Shown here: one piece after another, positions 17,212-26,638 of the stretch
Numbering within the stretch: position 1 is the stretch's first letter
Layout: the number at the start of each line of letters is the position of its first letter
Assembly: GCA_016124945.1 (NCBI GenBank)
Contig: WGMT01000020.1
Coordinates: forward strand, 1-64,000
Source of the DNA: a bacterium
Lineage (GTDB): Bacteria; Chloroflexota; Anaerolineae; Caldilineales; Caldilineaceae
Length of the DNA: 64,000 bases
Direction: 5' to 3'
Notes under the pieces: model-generated
The model's database searches: none
Seen by the model: only the letters and a program-made list of their open reading frames with translations
What the model was told of the DNA's origin: nothing
Position numbers and translations under genes: made by a program

Positions 17212-17741
17212 CGTGGGGGTGAATTTGGTGCGTCAATCACAAACAGGTGTGAGCGATCTAATTTTGAGGCAATCTCGCTCAAACGTAACCCATTGCTGGG
17301 ATGAACACGATTGGGGGCGATTTCCGCCAGAGGCGCCGCCACATGGGCTTGGCGCTCAATGTCAGGATCGGGGATCGGCGAGCCTTCAATATTCAATTCA
17401 CAGTCGTTGAACAGCGCAATGTCCAGGTCGATGGGCCGTGGTGCAAACTTATCCGCGCTGCGATGACGCCCCATCTCGCTTTCCATTCGTCGTAGTTCAC
17501 TGCGAAGTGCCGCCGCCGTCAGGTGCGTCTCCAGGCAGACGGCGGCGTTCCAAAACACGGGTTGGGGACCGCTGCCGCCAACGGCCGCACTCTCGTAGAT
17601 GCTGCTCACCTCTGTGACAAGCCATGCTGTGTGGCTGCGCAGCCGTTCCAGCGCCGCCGGCAGGTTCTGTTGGCGCTCAATGTTGCTGCCCAGGACGACC
17701 AGAGCGACATTGACTGCGTCTCGCTTTGTCTCTTTGTTCAC
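17208..17741 (-). CDS. folK: 2-amino-4-hydroxy-6-hydroxymethyldihydropteridine diphosphokinase (HPPK)
   Basis: Transfers pyrophosphate from ATP to 6-hydroxymethyl-dihydropterin in folate synthesis. 177 aa. It begins [20 protein letters not shown], the expected opening, and has the HPPK signature [20 protein letters not shown] around residues 92-111, including the metal-binding D-x-D. It starts at GTG with GGAG upstream. The stop overlaps folE by four bases, and folB lies 48 bp upstream, so the three genes form an operon. Confidence 0.93.
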   Translation of the reverse strand: MNKETKRDAVNVALVVLGSNIERQQNLPAALERLRSHTAWLVTEVSSIYESAAVGGSGPQPVFWNAAVCLETHLTAAALRSELRRMESEMGRHRSADKFAPRPIDLDIALFNDCELNIEGSPIPDPDIERQAHVAAPLAEIAPNRVHPSNGLRLSEIASKLDRSHLFVIDAPNSPPR

Positions 17742-17789
17742 GCGCTTTTCTCCACGCTCGCCCTTGGGGTGGACAGGACGGATCTCACA

Positions 17790-18176
17790 TCAAGCATCCG
17801 ACATTTCGGCCCGGGTGCGGTAGATGGTGATGCCTACAGATCGAGCAAAGCGCAATGCTGTGGGCTTTTCTACCGAGACTTCAGCCGCTTCGATCCGTGG
17901 ATCGGCGTCAAAGCAAATTTTGGCGATCTCGCCTACCAGCCGCTCCACCAGCATCGGTGCGCCTTCTTCCACATGGGCAATGACAGATTTTGTGATGGTG
18001 CGATAGTTGACGGCGTCTTCGATGCTGTCACTGTCGGCTGCAGCGCGTGTATCGGCCCACAGTGTCATGTTGATGAGAATGTCCTGGCGGTTTTTGCGTT
18101 CGTCTGGGTTGATGCCCAAAATCCCACGGACCATCAGGTCTCTAACATGAATTTTATCCAATTTTGTCGTGTTCAC
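17790..18176 (-). CDS. folB: Dihydroneopterin aldolase
   Basis: Cleaves dihydroneopterin to 6-hydroxymethyl-dihydropterin and glycolaldehyde, supplying folK. 128 aa, typical length. Diagnostic sequence includes DKIHVRDLMVRGILGINPDERKN at the N-terminus (pterin-site Glu), DAVNYRTITKSV in the middle (active-site Tyr) and VEKPTALRFARSVGITIYR with the catalytic lysine. The GTG start follows AGGGG eight bases upstream. It is the first gene of the folB-folK-folE operon. Confidence 0.93.
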   Translation of the reverse strand: MNTTKLDKIHVRDLMVRGILGINPDERKNRQDILINMTLWADTRAAADSDSIEDAVNYRTITKSVIAHVEEGAPMLVERLVGEIAKICFDADPRIEAAEVSVEKPTALRFARSVGITIYRTRAEMSDA

Positions 18177-18245
18177 CGTAAAAAATCCCCTGTTGTAAAT
18201 ACTTTGTCTTGGTTTTGCAAAGAAATTATCGTGATTCTAGGCATG

Positions 18246-18280
18246 AAAAAAGGGCCGCCGATTCTCGACGGCCCTTTCGG
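18246..18280 (-). terminator. Rho-independent terminator after the dienelactone hydrolase gene
   Basis: On the minus strand a stem aagggccgtcg/cggcggccctt (one mismatch, 5-nt loop) is followed by a run of T (the six A's at 18246-18251 on the plus strand). It lies 15 bp after the stop at 18295. Confidence 0.85.
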
Positions 18281-18294
18281 TGACTGCGTGAATC

Positions 18295-19242
18295 TTAGCC
18301 TAAGTGAGTACGGAACCAGGTCAGTGTGCGGTCCCATGCTTCGGCTGCCGCTTCAGGGCGGTAGCTTTCAGATGTGTCGTTCATGAACGCGTGCGGTGCT
18401 TCTTCGTAGATGTAGACTTCACTAGGCTGGCCGGCCTCGTCTTCGATGATTTGGCCCATCGTTTCCAACGCTTCAAGATCGAAGCGGTCGGCGGTGCCGT
18501 AGTGGGCCTGGACGGGGGCTTTGACCATTGCTGCTTGATCGGGCTCAAGCAGCGTGCCGTAGAAGGGAACAGCCGCGCCCACGCGGTCACTGTTCACGGC
18601 GGCTTGTAGAGCCAACCCGCCGCCCATGCAGAAGCCGACCACGCCGGCCTTGTCTCCCGATACGTACTCCTGATCAAGCAAGAATGCCATGGCCTGGTCG
18701 ATCTCGGCAACAGCTTCCATCATGTCCAGTTCCATCACCAGCTTGCGCGCTTCGTCGGGCTCGGTTGCCACCTGGCCTTTGTACAGATCAGGGGCCAATG
18801 CTACGAATCCCTCAGCGGCAAAACGATCCGCCAGATCCTTGATGTGGTCGTTGAGTCCCCACCACTCTTGAATCACGATGACGGCAGGGGCAGGCCCATC
18901 ACCGGCGGGGCGGGCCAGGTAGCCGGTTAGCTCTTCGCCATCCCGATCTGGGTAGGTGACCATCTCACCCGATCCCATTGCTTCTTCCATGGCCTCTTCG
19001 GTGGGGGCTGCGGTTGGTTGTGGCACGGTGCCTGCGCCTGTTTCGGGCGGCGCAATCATGGTAGGTGCAGGCGCATTGATGGGCACAGCCTGGCAGGCGG
19101 CCAACAGCATGTTGACGACGCCGATGCTGCCTACGGCCAGCACAGCCCGTCTTGTAAACTGACGACGGCTAATGTGACCCAGTTGATACGAAGTGACCAG
19201 GTTCATCACTTCAATACGGTTCATGCGTTTGTTTGCTTCCAT
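18295..19242 (-). CDS. Dienelactone hydrolase family protein, Tat-exported lipoprotein
   Basis: 315 aa from the ATG preceded by AGGAGAGATCG; an in-frame start 23 codons upstream is rejected because it lacks a ribosome binding site. The N-terminus has a twin-arginine motif (ISRRQFTRR, residues 24-32), a hydrophobic stretch and a lipobox LLAAC with Cys50, so the enzyme is probably a membrane-anchored extracytoplasmic lipoprotein. A Pro/Thr/Glu linker follows. The alpha/beta-hydrolase domain has the DLH nucleophile elbow GFCMGGG (Cys), VIQEWWGLN (Glu), TADRF (Asp) and APHAFMN (His). Family members hydrolyse lactones and esters; the substrate is unknown. Confidence 0.9.
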   Translation of the reverse strand: MEANKRMNRIEVMNLVTSYQLGHISRRQFTRRAVLAVGSIGVVNMLLAACQAVPINAPAPTMIAPPETGAGTVPQPTAAPTEEAMEEAMGSGEMVTYPDRDGEELTGYLARPAGDGPAPAVIVIQEWWGLNDHIKDLADRFAAEGFVALAPDLYKGQVATEPDEARKLVMELDMMEAVAEIDQAMAFLLDQEYVSGDKAGVVGFCMGGGLALQAAVNSDRVGAAVPFYGTLLEPDQAAMVKAPVQAHYGTADRFDLEALETMGQIIEDEAGQPSEVYIYEEAPHAFMNDTSESYRPEAAAEAWDRTLTWFRTHLG

Positions 19243-19437
19243 TCGATCTCTCCTGTTTGGTCTCTCTGCGTGCATACACGAGGTGGTGGTAACCATCCTG
19301 GAAGCCGGCAAGCCTCAACTGCCACCAAAACAGTTTCCCTGTAACGGTGTACGGAAAATAGCTCTTGTTTGGATTGGTTACAAGTGGACTGCTGTGTCAC
19401 TTTAGCAGATAGTGACGAACTTTTTTGTACCGTTGCT

Positions 19438-20343
19438 TCAAAAGAGCAGACCAATTGAGAGGGCAATGCTAAAGAGGAGACCCAACTGTGCTGTCCCCGC
19501 CAGCGCTTTGTTGAGCGAGCGGCCCGTCTCGCGGCGGATCTGTGTGGTCAGGCGCAGAGCAAGTGGCAGTGTCAACCACGGCAAGAGGACGAGCCAGTGG
19601 AAGCCAAAACCAAACCAGAGCAAGAGCAGCAGCGCGTAGGCCAGCGCCAGCAAAAGGACGTACTCCATCTGCGTCCTTTCTTTGCCTAGGAGCACGGCCA
19701 GTGTGCGTTTGCCTGCACGACGGTCGGTTTCGATGTCGCGCAGATTGTTCACCACCAGGATCGCCGTCACCAACAGGCCGGGTGGCACTGCGGCAACGAC
19801 CACAGGCCAGGTCAATGTCAATGCCTGGACGTAGTAGGTGCCGCATACAGCCACCAGCCCGAAAAAGATGAAGACAAAGATGTCGCCCAGTCCGTAATAG
19901 CCAAAGGGGAAGGGTCCGCCGGTGTAAAGCAGCGCCGCCAGGATCGACGCCACCCCAATCGCCACAATCGGCCAGCCGCCCACCGTCAGCAAGTAGACGC
20001 CAACCAGCACCGCCAGCCCAAAGACAACGACCATCCCCCAGCGCAGCGTTGACGGCGAAATCAGGCCCATCGCCGTCACACGGGGCGGCCCGAGCCGTTC
20101 GGGGGTGTCCGCGCCTTTAAAGAAATCGAAGTAGTCGTTGGCAAAGTTGGAGCCAATTTGGAGCAGCAACGCGCCTAACGCCGCGGCCAGGGCCGGCAAC
20201 AGAGCAAAGACGCCGTCGTGGAGCGCCAACGCCGTCCCCACGAGGACCGGGGTCAACGCCGCAGGCAGCGTCTTGGGGCGTGCCGCTAGAATCCACGCTT
20301 GGGTCTGTGAGATCGGGGCTGAGGCATTGGCTGGATGGGTCAC
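19438..20343 (-). CDS. menA: 1,4-dihydroxy-2-naphthoate polyprenyltransferase
   Basis: UbiA-superfamily membrane prenyltransferase that attaches the isoprenoid tail in menaquinone synthesis. 301 aa with about eight to nine hydrophobic segments. The first Asp-rich prenyl-diphosphate site is [19 protein letters not shown] near residue 73. The second is [22 protein letters not shown] near residue 197. It begins with GTG after AAAGG and lies 30 bp downstream of the Kef-type antiporter gene, in the same direction. Menaquinone would also support the NrfHA nitrite reductase encoded at 46.5-48.4 kb. Confidence 0.92.
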   Translation of the reverse strand: MTHPANASAPISQTQAWILAARPKTLPAALTPVLVGTALALHDGVFALLPALAAALGALLLQIGSNFANDYFDFFKGADTPERLGPPRVTAMGLISPSTLRWGMVVVFGLAVLVGVYLLTVGGWPIVAIGVASILAALLYTGGPFPFGYYGLGDIFVFIFFGLVAVCGTYYVQALTLTWPVVVAAVPPGLLVTAILVVNNLRDIETDRRAGKRTLAVLLGKERTQMEYVLLLALAYALLLLLWFGFGFHWLVLLPWLTLPLALRLTTQIRRETGRSLNKALAGTAQLGLLFSIALSIGLLF

Positions 20344-20373
20344 AGGGTTGGCCTTTGGCGCGGAATTGTGTGG

Positions 20374-22359
20374 TTAAACAACAAGATCGGGTACTTCGCC
20401 GGGGTGGGCAAGCTTCTGAAATTCAACAAGCTGTGGCTGTCCACCGACTACGCCCACCCAGTCACCGGGCTTGAACTGGTAGCTTGCAGCAGGGTTTGTG
20501 AGCATGTTGGTGTCACTCATCACAGCGACAATGGAAGCGCCCGTGCGGCTTCGAATCCGCAGCTTTTCAATCGATTGACCGATAAGTGGGCTTCCACTCT
20601 GTAGCGTCACCCAGTTCAGCGTGAGGAAACGATTTGCCGCTTGGAGTCGTGCCAGCGTTTGCTGATGGGCGTGTTCCTCTTGGTAGATGGGGGCATACAA
20701 CTCGTGGCGAATTTCGTCGGAGAAATGTTGGATCTCGGCGGCGGGCAGTTGAAGGTGTACCAAAGCCTGGCGCATGATCTCCAGCCCTGCTTCCAGTTGT
20801 GGTTGCACCACTTCGTAGACGCCAAGTTGGTTGAGGATCTGCATCTCTTCGATGCTTTCGGCGCGGGTCACAATGTGCAGATCCGGTCGGATTTTGCGAG
20901 CGTGCTCCACAACAGCCGTTGTCACCGCCATGACGGGCACGGTGATGAGCAGTAGTCTGGCCTCTTCGAGTTTGGCGGCTTCCAGCACAATCGGCTGCGC
21001 TGCATCGCCGTAGATGACAGGCAAGCCGGCTGCTTTGCAGGCTTCCAAACGTCTTTGGTCGAGTTCAATTGTGACGAACGGTTGTCCTAAATCTTTGAGC
21101 ACGCGGGCAACGTGTTGCCCAACGCGCCCTACACCCACGATCACAACATGGTTGTGCAATCCACTGGCCGGGAGGTTGATGGTTTCCATCGGTTCATGCC
21201 CAAACCAACGTTTGCGCAGTTTGTACAACGGCTCGGCGGCCCGAGTGAGGAAGGGCGTCATCACCATGGTAACAATCGCCACCGAAAGTACCAGGGAGTA
21301 GAGGTCATTGTCAATCGAGCCACTGCTGATGCCGACACGCGCCAGCACAAACGAAAATTCACCAACTTGAAATAGGCCAAGCCCTACGGCAAGCGGCACA
21401 ATATTGCCATAGCCAAACAGCATCGAGATGCCGCCGAAGATCAATGCTTTGCCCACAGTCACCAACAGGGCGACGAGTAGAATCGTGGCCGCATTTGCCA
21501 TCAAGAACGCAGGGTCGAGCAACATGCCGACAGAGGCAAAAAACAGGAGGCTGAAGAGGTCGCGAAGGGGAATGATGTCGCTCAGCGCCTGGTGGCCATA
21601 GTCCGACTCACTAAGCACAAGGCCGGCAATAAAGGCGCCAAAGGCAAACGAGAGCCCAAACAAAAAGGTGATGTATCCAACACCCAGGGCAATCGCAGTA
21701 ATGGAGAGTAAGAAGAGTTCGCGCGAATTCCAGCTTGCCACGATTTTCATGAGTGCTGGAATTACCTTCGTGCCGAAGAAGATCATGCCCGCCAGGAAAA
21801 TTGCAGCCTTGACGGCAGCAAACCCCAGGTTAACCAGCCCGCTTTCCAGGTTGTTCAACTCCGGCAGGATAATCATCAAGGGGACAACGGCCAGATCCTG
21901 AATGATGAGCATGCCCACCATCACGCGGCTAGACAACGTCCCCAAACGCCCCTGACTCATGAGTGTTTTGAGCAACACCATTGTGCTGGACAGGGAAAGG
22001 AGAGATCCCAGCCAAATCGATGGAATCCACCCCCATCCGAGCAACTGGCCGATCAACAGCCCAAGGCCAATCGTGAGGAGCATCTGGATCGGGGTGCCGA
22101 AGATCGCGATACGGCGTACCGGCTGAAGCTCTTTGAGCGAGAACTCAATTCCCAGCGCAAAGAGCAACAGCGCCACGCCGATTTCGGCCAGCAGTTCAAT
22201 TTCGTGTGCATCTTGAATCAAAAAGCCGCTGCTTGCCGGCCCCACAAGGATACCGGCAAGAATGTAGCCAAGGATCAACGGTTGATGTAGGCGTTGCGCC
22301 AGCATCCCACTTAACAAGGACGCAACGATGATAACCGCGACATCTGCTGCTATACCCAT
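20374..22359 (-). CDS. Kef/CPA2-type monovalent cation:proton antiporter with RCK domains
   Basis: 661 aa. The first ~385 residues form about 12 transmembrane helices of the CPA2 exchanger domain ([41 protein letters not shown]). A cytoplasmic RCK_N/TrkA-N domain follows (~405-525; [23 protein letters not shown] nucleotide site), then an RCK_C/TrkA-C domain (~575-655; [21 protein letters not shown]). The organisation resembles YbaL/KefB-like K+/H+ antiporters gated by nucleotides. The ATG has no clear Shine-Dalgarno sequence. A TrkH uptake subunit is encoded separately at 32.8-34.4 kb. Confidence 0.9.
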   Translation of the reverse strand: MGIAADVAVIIVASLLSGMLAQRLHQPLILGYILAGILVGPASSGFLIQDAHEIELLAEIGVALLLFALGIEFSLKELQPVRRIAIFGTPIQMLLTIGLGLLIGQLLGWGWIPSIWLGSLLSLSSTMVLLKTLMSQGRLGTLSSRVMVGMLIIQDLAVVPLMIILPELNNLESGLVNLGFAAVKAAIFLAGMIFFGTKVIPALMKIVASWNSRELFLLSITAIALGVGYITFLFGLSFAFGAFIAGLVLSESDYGHQALSDIIPLRDLFSLLFFASVGMLLDPAFLMANAATILLVALLVTVGKALIFGGISMLFGYGNIVPLAVGLGLFQVGEFSFVLARVGISSGSIDNDLYSLVLSVAIVTMVMTPFLTRAAEPLYKLRKRWFGHEPMETINLPASGLHNHVVIVGVGRVGQHVARVLKDLGQPFVTIELDQRRLEACKAAGLPVIYGDAAQPIVLEAAKLEEARLLLITVPVMAVTTAVVEHARKIRPDLHIVTRAESIEEMQILNQLGVYEVVQPQLEAGLEIMRQALVHLQLPAAEIQHFSDEIRHELYAPIYQEEHAHQQTLARLQAANRFLTLNWVTLQSGSPLIGQSIEKLRIRSRTGASIVAVMSDTNMLTNPAASYQFKPGDWVGVVGGQPQLVEFQKLAHPGEVPDLVV

Positions 22360-22457
22360 ATGAATATTGCCCGAATAGATTTCTAGTTGAACAGGAGATG
22401 GTTGCCTGTACGACGAGGATTCTAGCTTCTAGGCCTTGAGTATACCACGGAAGCCTG

Positions 22458-23507
22458 CTATGCCCTTATCACCTGCCGGTGTGCCCGCACTTTCTCTGTG
22501 ATCTTGAGACCTACCCAGAAAATTCCCGCGAGCACGAAGACGAGAACATAGTCGATGATGGGGATACGGATGACCTCGTTCATCTGTGCCCAGCCGCGGT
22601 CGCTGTAGACGAGCAGCACCAACCCGGCAAAGATGGCCAGCAGGATCGACTTCACCCTTAGAGGCAACCCCAGGCCGTGCATCTGTGTGATGACGAAGAT
22701 ACCGGCAAAGCCGAAGAAGAACATGGGCCAGATGCCGTTCCCCTGCATCACCGCCACCAGCGTGCCGTGGATCAACACCATAAATTCCAGCGCAAACGTC
22801 CACCAGCGATTCACATGGGCACGGGTGTAGAAGAGGCTACCCTGCAACATCAGCAGGAAGGTGTAAAAAACGCCGATCAAGTGGCCCGATGTGCTGACCA
22901 TGGGGTGATACCAGAAGGTATAGATGGTTGCCCAGGCGAAGAAGTAGCCGTGGTATTCCTTGGCAAAGCGCATTACCTCTTTTGAGATCGGCGCTTTCTT
23001 GCCGAAGAAGAGGCCGCGGCGGTTGTTTTCCATGAGCAGCACCCATACCAGAAGCACAATCACAGATCCCTGCGACGTGAAGATCGACACGTCCTGGGCC
23101 AGGCCGTCGTACCAAATATGTGTCTGCACCAGGTGTAAGGTGATGAAGAAGGCATTGGCGGCCAGGGCCATAACGTTGACTTTGTGCAACCCATTCGTGT
23201 AGCGAAGCTTTTTTACTGATTGGGCGTAATAAATCAGCCCCCAAATTGAGAGCTGATGGCCAAGGTAAAAGCCCCAGGCCGTAGCCTGGCTCCAAAAATT
23301 GGGTTCGGGCAATTGCCAGTAATACCAGGCCATGCCGCTATCGGGGAGCAGTTCAATATTGTCGAGCCGCCCACCCACCAACCAGATAAGGCCTGTAAAG
23401 AGGGCGCTAAACGCGATGCCGCCCCACAGTGCCAACATATCACGCCGAGTCAGGCCGGGAGGCAACACAGTTTTTGTCTCAGATTCATGTCGTGTAGTCA
23501 CAGTCAT
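22458..23507 (-). CDS. Polytopic membrane protein of unknown function
   Basis: 349 aa beginning at ATG after AAGGAG. A short N-terminal tail (residues 1-25) leads to roughly eight or nine hydrophobic helices. Recurrent His and Trp residues sit at helix ends (FYLGHQLSIWG, FITLHLVQTHIWYDG, FWYHPMVSTSGHLIG, VLIHGTLVAVMQGNG, FVITQMHGLGL). Helix-embedded histidines of this kind can bind haem or metal in respiratory membrane proteins, but I recognise no family and assign none. It is leftward like the antiporter and menA, 98 bp upstream of the antiporter start. Confidence 0.75.
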   Translation of the reverse strand: MTVTTRHESETKTVLPPGLTRRDMLALWGGIAFSALFTGLIWLVGGRLDNIELLPDSGMAWYYWQLPEPNFWSQATAWGFYLGHQLSIWGLIYYAQSVKKLRYTNGLHKVNVMALAANAFFITLHLVQTHIWYDGLAQDVSIFTSQGSVIVLLVWVLLMENNRRGLFFGKKAPISKEVMRFAKEYHGYFFAWATIYTFWYHPMVSTSGHLIGVFYTFLLMLQGSLFYTRAHVNRWWTFALEFMVLIHGTLVAVMQGNGIWPMFFFGFAGIFVITQMHGLGLPLRVKSILLAIFAGLVLLVYSDRGWAQMNEVIRIPIIDYVLVFVLAGIFWVGLKITEKVRAHRQVIRA

Positions 23508-23890
23508 TTTCGTTCTCCTTGGTGCCTGGTTTTGCGTTGTCTAGATTTATGTATGACTTTAGCAGGTTGTGCCACTTTATCCTCATTGTGATTGTGGACA
23601 AATCCTGTGCAAAGCTATTTTAACCTACCAATATGTAGGTTGTCTAATTGTATGGTGGCTCATCGGTGACTTTGCAATTTCCAAGTTTTGTAAATATATT
23701 GACATGACATCAACCTGGCACACTTCCCCAAAACTCGAATTCAGATCGACGTGAATTGCATGCATAAGTGAAATTTACTTGTCATTTACTGAAACACCTG
23801 ATACGATGTGCAAATAATTTGCGCGTCGTGCTATATTGTTTGTTATATCCATCCACTTTGACGCATTTGTTGTCAGTCAGGAGAGATGCA
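23508..23890. promoter_or_regulatory. Divergent intergenic region with extended -10 promoter
   Basis: This 383-bp AT-richer gap separates divergent genes. On the plus strand TGcTATATT (23829-23837) is an extended -10 promoter, giving a leader of about 45 nt before the ATG at 23891. A 7-bp inverted repeat aacctac/gtaggtt (around 23622-23641) could be an operator. No gene is seen. Confidence 0.5.
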
Positions 23891-24394
23891 ATGTTCTTTC
23901 GGTCTCGCCGCTTCTTGTCTTTACTCGCTTTCATGGCTCTGTTTACTTTGATGACGAGCGGCCAACACAGTGCTCTGGCTGCGCCATCTTTGGTGCTGAC
24001 GCCCACAGCAGAGCCACCCACCAGTACACCCGTGCCGCCGACTGCGACACCTGTACCGCCCACAGAGACGCCTCTGCCACCGACAGAGACGCCCGTTCCG
24101 CCAACAGAGACGCCCGTTCCGCCAACAGAGACACCTCTGCCAACGAATACACCGGTAACACTGCCCACCAGTGTGGTCGCAACAGAGACACCTCCACCGC
24201 CGCCACCGAATACACCTGTGCCGGCCACCAATACACCGACGGCTGAAGCAGTTGCGCCCACGGCAACCCCTGCAGCACCCGACATGTTGCCCGTTACCGG
24301 CGCCACGATGCCCGGGATTCCCTGGCTACCTGTCGCTGTAGGTCTGGTTGTGTTTGCCGCAATCGGCCTGATACTTGGGCGAAGATCAAGCTGA
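23891..24394 (+). CDS. Pro/Thr-rich surface protein with LPVTG sorting signal
   Basis: 167 aa from an ATG preceded by AGGAGAGATGCA; the longer open frame upstream is rejected. A signal peptide ([23 protein letters not shown], cleavage near residue 30) precedes a low-complexity stalk of PPTETP and related repeats (~38-128). The C-terminus has LPVTG (133-137), a hydrophobic helix and a positively charged end (ILGRRSS), the layout of a sortase substrate. In this likely monoderm lineage that predicts covalent wall or surface anchoring. No sortase gene is in the window. It has no folded domain, so it may be a spacer-type or decayed surface protein. Confidence 0.75.
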   Translation: MFFRSRRFLSLLAFMALFTLMTSGQHSALAAPSLVLTPTAEPPTSTPVPPTATPVPPTETPLPPTETPVPPTETPVPPTETPLPTNTPVTLPTSVVATETPPPPPPNTPVPATNTPTAEAVAPTATPAAPDMLPVTGATMPGIPWLPVAVGLVVFAAIGLILGRRSS

Positions 24395-24428
24395 TTGCGC
24401 TTATGAAAATTTTCTGTTTGGGTGCATA

Positions 24429-24476
24429 AACAAAAAATCGGCGCTGTGGTAGCTACCACAGCGCCGATTTTTTGTT
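24429..24476. terminator. 48-bp perfect palindromic terminator
   Basis: Arms 24429-24452 and 24453-24476 are exact complements with an A-run on the left and a T-run on the right and a GC-rich core (tcggcgctgtggtag). It terminates the surface protein gene and could work in both directions. Confidence 0.85.
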
Positions 24477-24588
24477 ACAATCCTGTCGCCACACACAGCG
24501 CGCCATCTTGTCTAATTGTGTAGAAAGTGGCATTGTAAAAGAAGGTCAACGTTGCCTGATTGGCCTGCGTAAACCGCTACAGTACCCC

Positions 24589-24636
24589 ACCAACATCATA
24601 AGCAACCAACATCATAAACAACCAACATCATAAACA
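24589..24636. repeat. 16-bp tandem repeat x3 just upstream of a ribosome binding site
   Basis: Three copies of accaacatcataaaca (first with one change) end 15 bp before the ATG at 24652. They occupy the mRNA leader, and copy-number change would alter leader length. Confidence 0.8.
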
Positions 24637-24651
24637 GGAGAAAAACTGCAT

Positions 24652-25653
24652 ATGGGACGTTTCAAGGTGGCGCTCATTGACAAGACACCTGAACAGGTGC
24701 CAGATTGGGTGCCCGGAGAGCTGACCGCTGCCGATATCGACTTTGTCTTTGAGCCGTGTGCTGGCATAGAGGACTTGCAGCGTGTGGCCTCCGATGCAGA
24801 TGTGCTTTGGATCTACGGTGGAAACCGTCTGGCCCGTGGCAACAATCTAGATCTGTTGACCCGCTGCGGCGCCATCATCCGATCCGGCAGCGGCGTAGAC
24901 GTTATCGATGTTGATGCGGCTACTGCGCGAGGGATGCTCGTTTGCAACACACCGCTTGCCCACAACGGCCCTGTGTCCGATCATACCATTGCCCTCATGT
25001 TCGCTGTCGGGCGTCGCATTGTGGCACAGGATCGCATTACCCGCGACGGCGACTGGTCGCAGCGGGGGAAGGCGCTGCCTGAATGGCATTTAAGCGGACG
25101 CACCCTCGGCCTGCTCGGCTTTGGCCACATTCCGCGGCAGTTGGCGCGCAAATTGAGCGGCTTTGATCTGAACGTGCTCGTCTTCGATCCCTACGTCGAC
25201 GCTGCCACCCTGGCCGAGTACAACGCAAAGTCGGCCACGCTGGACGAACTCCTTGCTCAGTCGGACATTGTTTCGATCCACACACCATTGACAGCGGAGA
25301 CACATCATCTCTTCGGCGAACGTGAACTGAAGCTGATGAAGTCTTCGGCAATTCTCATCAACACGGCACGTGGACCGATTATCGATGAGGTCGCCCTTTA
25401 TCGTGCCCTCACCGAAGGCTGGATCGCCGGCGCCGGCCTCGATGTCTTCGAACTGGAGCCCACCCCAGCCGACAACCCGCTCCTCACACTCGACAATATC
25501 GTCGTCACGCCACATACGGCGGGCGTCTCTGATGAGTCTGTTGAAGCAACGTGGCGTCTTTCGGTGGAAATGGTCATCCAAATGGCAGACGGCAAGTTCC
25601 CCCGCTCCTACGTAAACCGTGAGTGCACCCCCCGCTGGCAACTAAACCACTAA
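24652..25653 (+). CDS. D-isomer specific 2-hydroxyacid dehydrogenase family protein
   Basis: 333 aa, NAD-dependent reductase/dehydrogenase of the SerA-like superfamily. The Rossmann motif GLLGFGHIPRQLARKL (~156-171) is followed by an acidic residue in VFDPYVD. Catalytic Arg is in INTARGPIIDE, catalytic Glu in DVFELEP, and catalytic His in VTPHTAGVSDES. In the dinucleotide motif the third conserved glycine is replaced (GFGHIP). The start has CAGGAG upstream. The next gene is a PIG-L deacetylase 77 bp downstream on the same strand. Substrate unknown; a second, truncated member of the same superfamily starts at 63721. Confidence 0.9.
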   Translation: MGRFKVALIDKTPEQVPDWVPGELTAADIDFVFEPCAGIEDLQRVASDADVLWIYGGNRLARGNNLDLLTRCGAIIRSGSGVDVIDVDAATARGMLVCNTPLAHNGPVSDHTIALMFAVGRRIVAQDRITRDGDWSQRGKALPEWHLSGRTLGLLGFGHIPRQLARKLSGFDLNVLVFDPYVDAATLAEYNAKSATLDELLAQSDIVSIHTPLTAETHHLFGERELKLMKSSAILINTARGPIIDEVALYRALTEGWIAGAGLDVFELEPTPADNPLLTLDNIVVTPHTAGVSDESVEATWRLSVEMVIQMADGKFPRSYVNRECTPRWQLNH

Positions 25654-25657
25654 ACGA

Positions 25658-25714
25658 AAAGAATGATGAATGAAGAATGGGTGGCGTTTCCCCATTCTTC
25701 ATTCATCATTCTTT
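25658..25714. repeat. 24-bp perfect inverted repeat between two genes
   Basis: Arms 25658-25681 and 25691-25714 (gaatgatgaatgaagaatgg type) enclose a 9-nt loop. It lies between the dehydrogenase stop and the PIG-L ribosome binding site. It ends in ctttc, so it may attenuate transcription. Confidence 0.75.
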
Positions 25715-25730
25715 CTGAAAAGGAGAGATC

Positions 25731-26441
25731 ATGACAGAAGAAACACAGGTGCTTAATCGGGTGATGGTTATCGCCGCCCACCCCGACGACATGGAGTTCG
25801 GCTGTGCCGGTACCATCGCAAAAATGGCGGAACAGGGTAAAGAGATCACGCTGCTCCTCCTCACCAGCGGCGACAAGGGCAGCCATGATCACACACTACG
25901 CCCAGACAAACTCGCTGACCGCCGCGAGAACGAACAGCGCGCCGCCAACAAAGTCCTCGGCGTCAAGGATGTCATCTTTCTGCGCCACCCGGACGGTCAG
26001 TTGGAATATTCTATGTTCTTACGCCGCCAACTGGCCGAGATCATCAGACGGCACAAGCCGCACATCGTCTTTGCGATTGATCCCTGGCGGCTGTACCAGC
26101 TTGCCCCTGATCACCGCGTTGCCGGCGAGGCCGCGCTCGATGCCCTATGGGCGGCCCGCGAATGGAACATCTTCCCCGAGCAGTTGACCAACGGTGAAGA
26201 GCCCTGGCGCGTCAAAGAAGCTTACCTTTTTTGGACGGATCACACCGATCACTACGAGGACATCACCTCGACCATCGACAAGCGCATCGAAGCCTTGGCC
26301 TGTCATGTAAGCCAGGTAGGCGAAGACCGTGCAAAGCTCGACGAGCGCCTGCGCGAACGTACACGCAAGGTTGCCGAAGAGGGTGGGGAAGCAACTGTGG
26401 GGTTTACATACGCGGAAGGATTTAAGAAACTAACGTTTTAG
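25731..26441 (+). CDS. PIG-L/LmbE family deacetylase
   Basis: 236 aa, normal for the family. The zinc motif AAHPDDMEFGCAGT (residues ~15-28) and the second His in PDHRVAGEAALDAL are intact. Family members remove N-acetyl groups from sugars such as GlcNAc-inositol or GlcNAc-malate (mycothiol and bacillithiol synthesis) or other amides. The start follows AAAGGAGAGATC. The partner substrate cannot be read, and no thiol-ligase gene is nearby. Confidence 0.9.
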   Translation: MTEETQVLNRVMVIAAHPDDMEFGCAGTIAKMAEQGKEITLLLLTSGDKGSHDHTLRPDKLADRRENEQRAANKVLGVKDVIFLRHPDGQLEYSMFLRRQLAEIIRRHKPHIVFAIDPWRLYQLAPDHRVAGEAALDALWAAREWNIFPEQLTNGEEPWRVKEAYLFWTDHTDHYEDITSTIDKRIEALACHVSQVGEDRAKLDERLRERTRKVAEEGGEATVGFTYAEGFKKLTF

Positions 26442-26638
26442 GATGCGAGTTGCGGATTGCGAGTTGCGGATTGCGAGGTGGTGCCATTAAGCGTGGCGTG
26501 AGCACCCCCAAGTGCGGGTCTGCGCCTGAACAGCCGCACGAGGGCGTGCTAACTCCGCGGATATTCAAGTGTCGCCCCGCCAACCGAATAACACTGTCTC
26601 GCAATTCGCAACTCACAATTCGTAACCCACAACTCGTC
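26442..26638. repeat. REP-like imperfect hairpin with flanking simple repeats
   Basis: This gap between convergent genes holds gcgagttgcggatt-type short repeats, then an imperfect hairpin (about 26490-26520 against 26533-26557; right arm gccgcacgagggcgtgctaa), then cgcaattcgcaactcac repeats. The right arm matches the perfect hairpin at 43157-43222 (cacgagggcgtgctt), so both belong to one dispersed family. No gene is seen. Confidence 0.7.
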
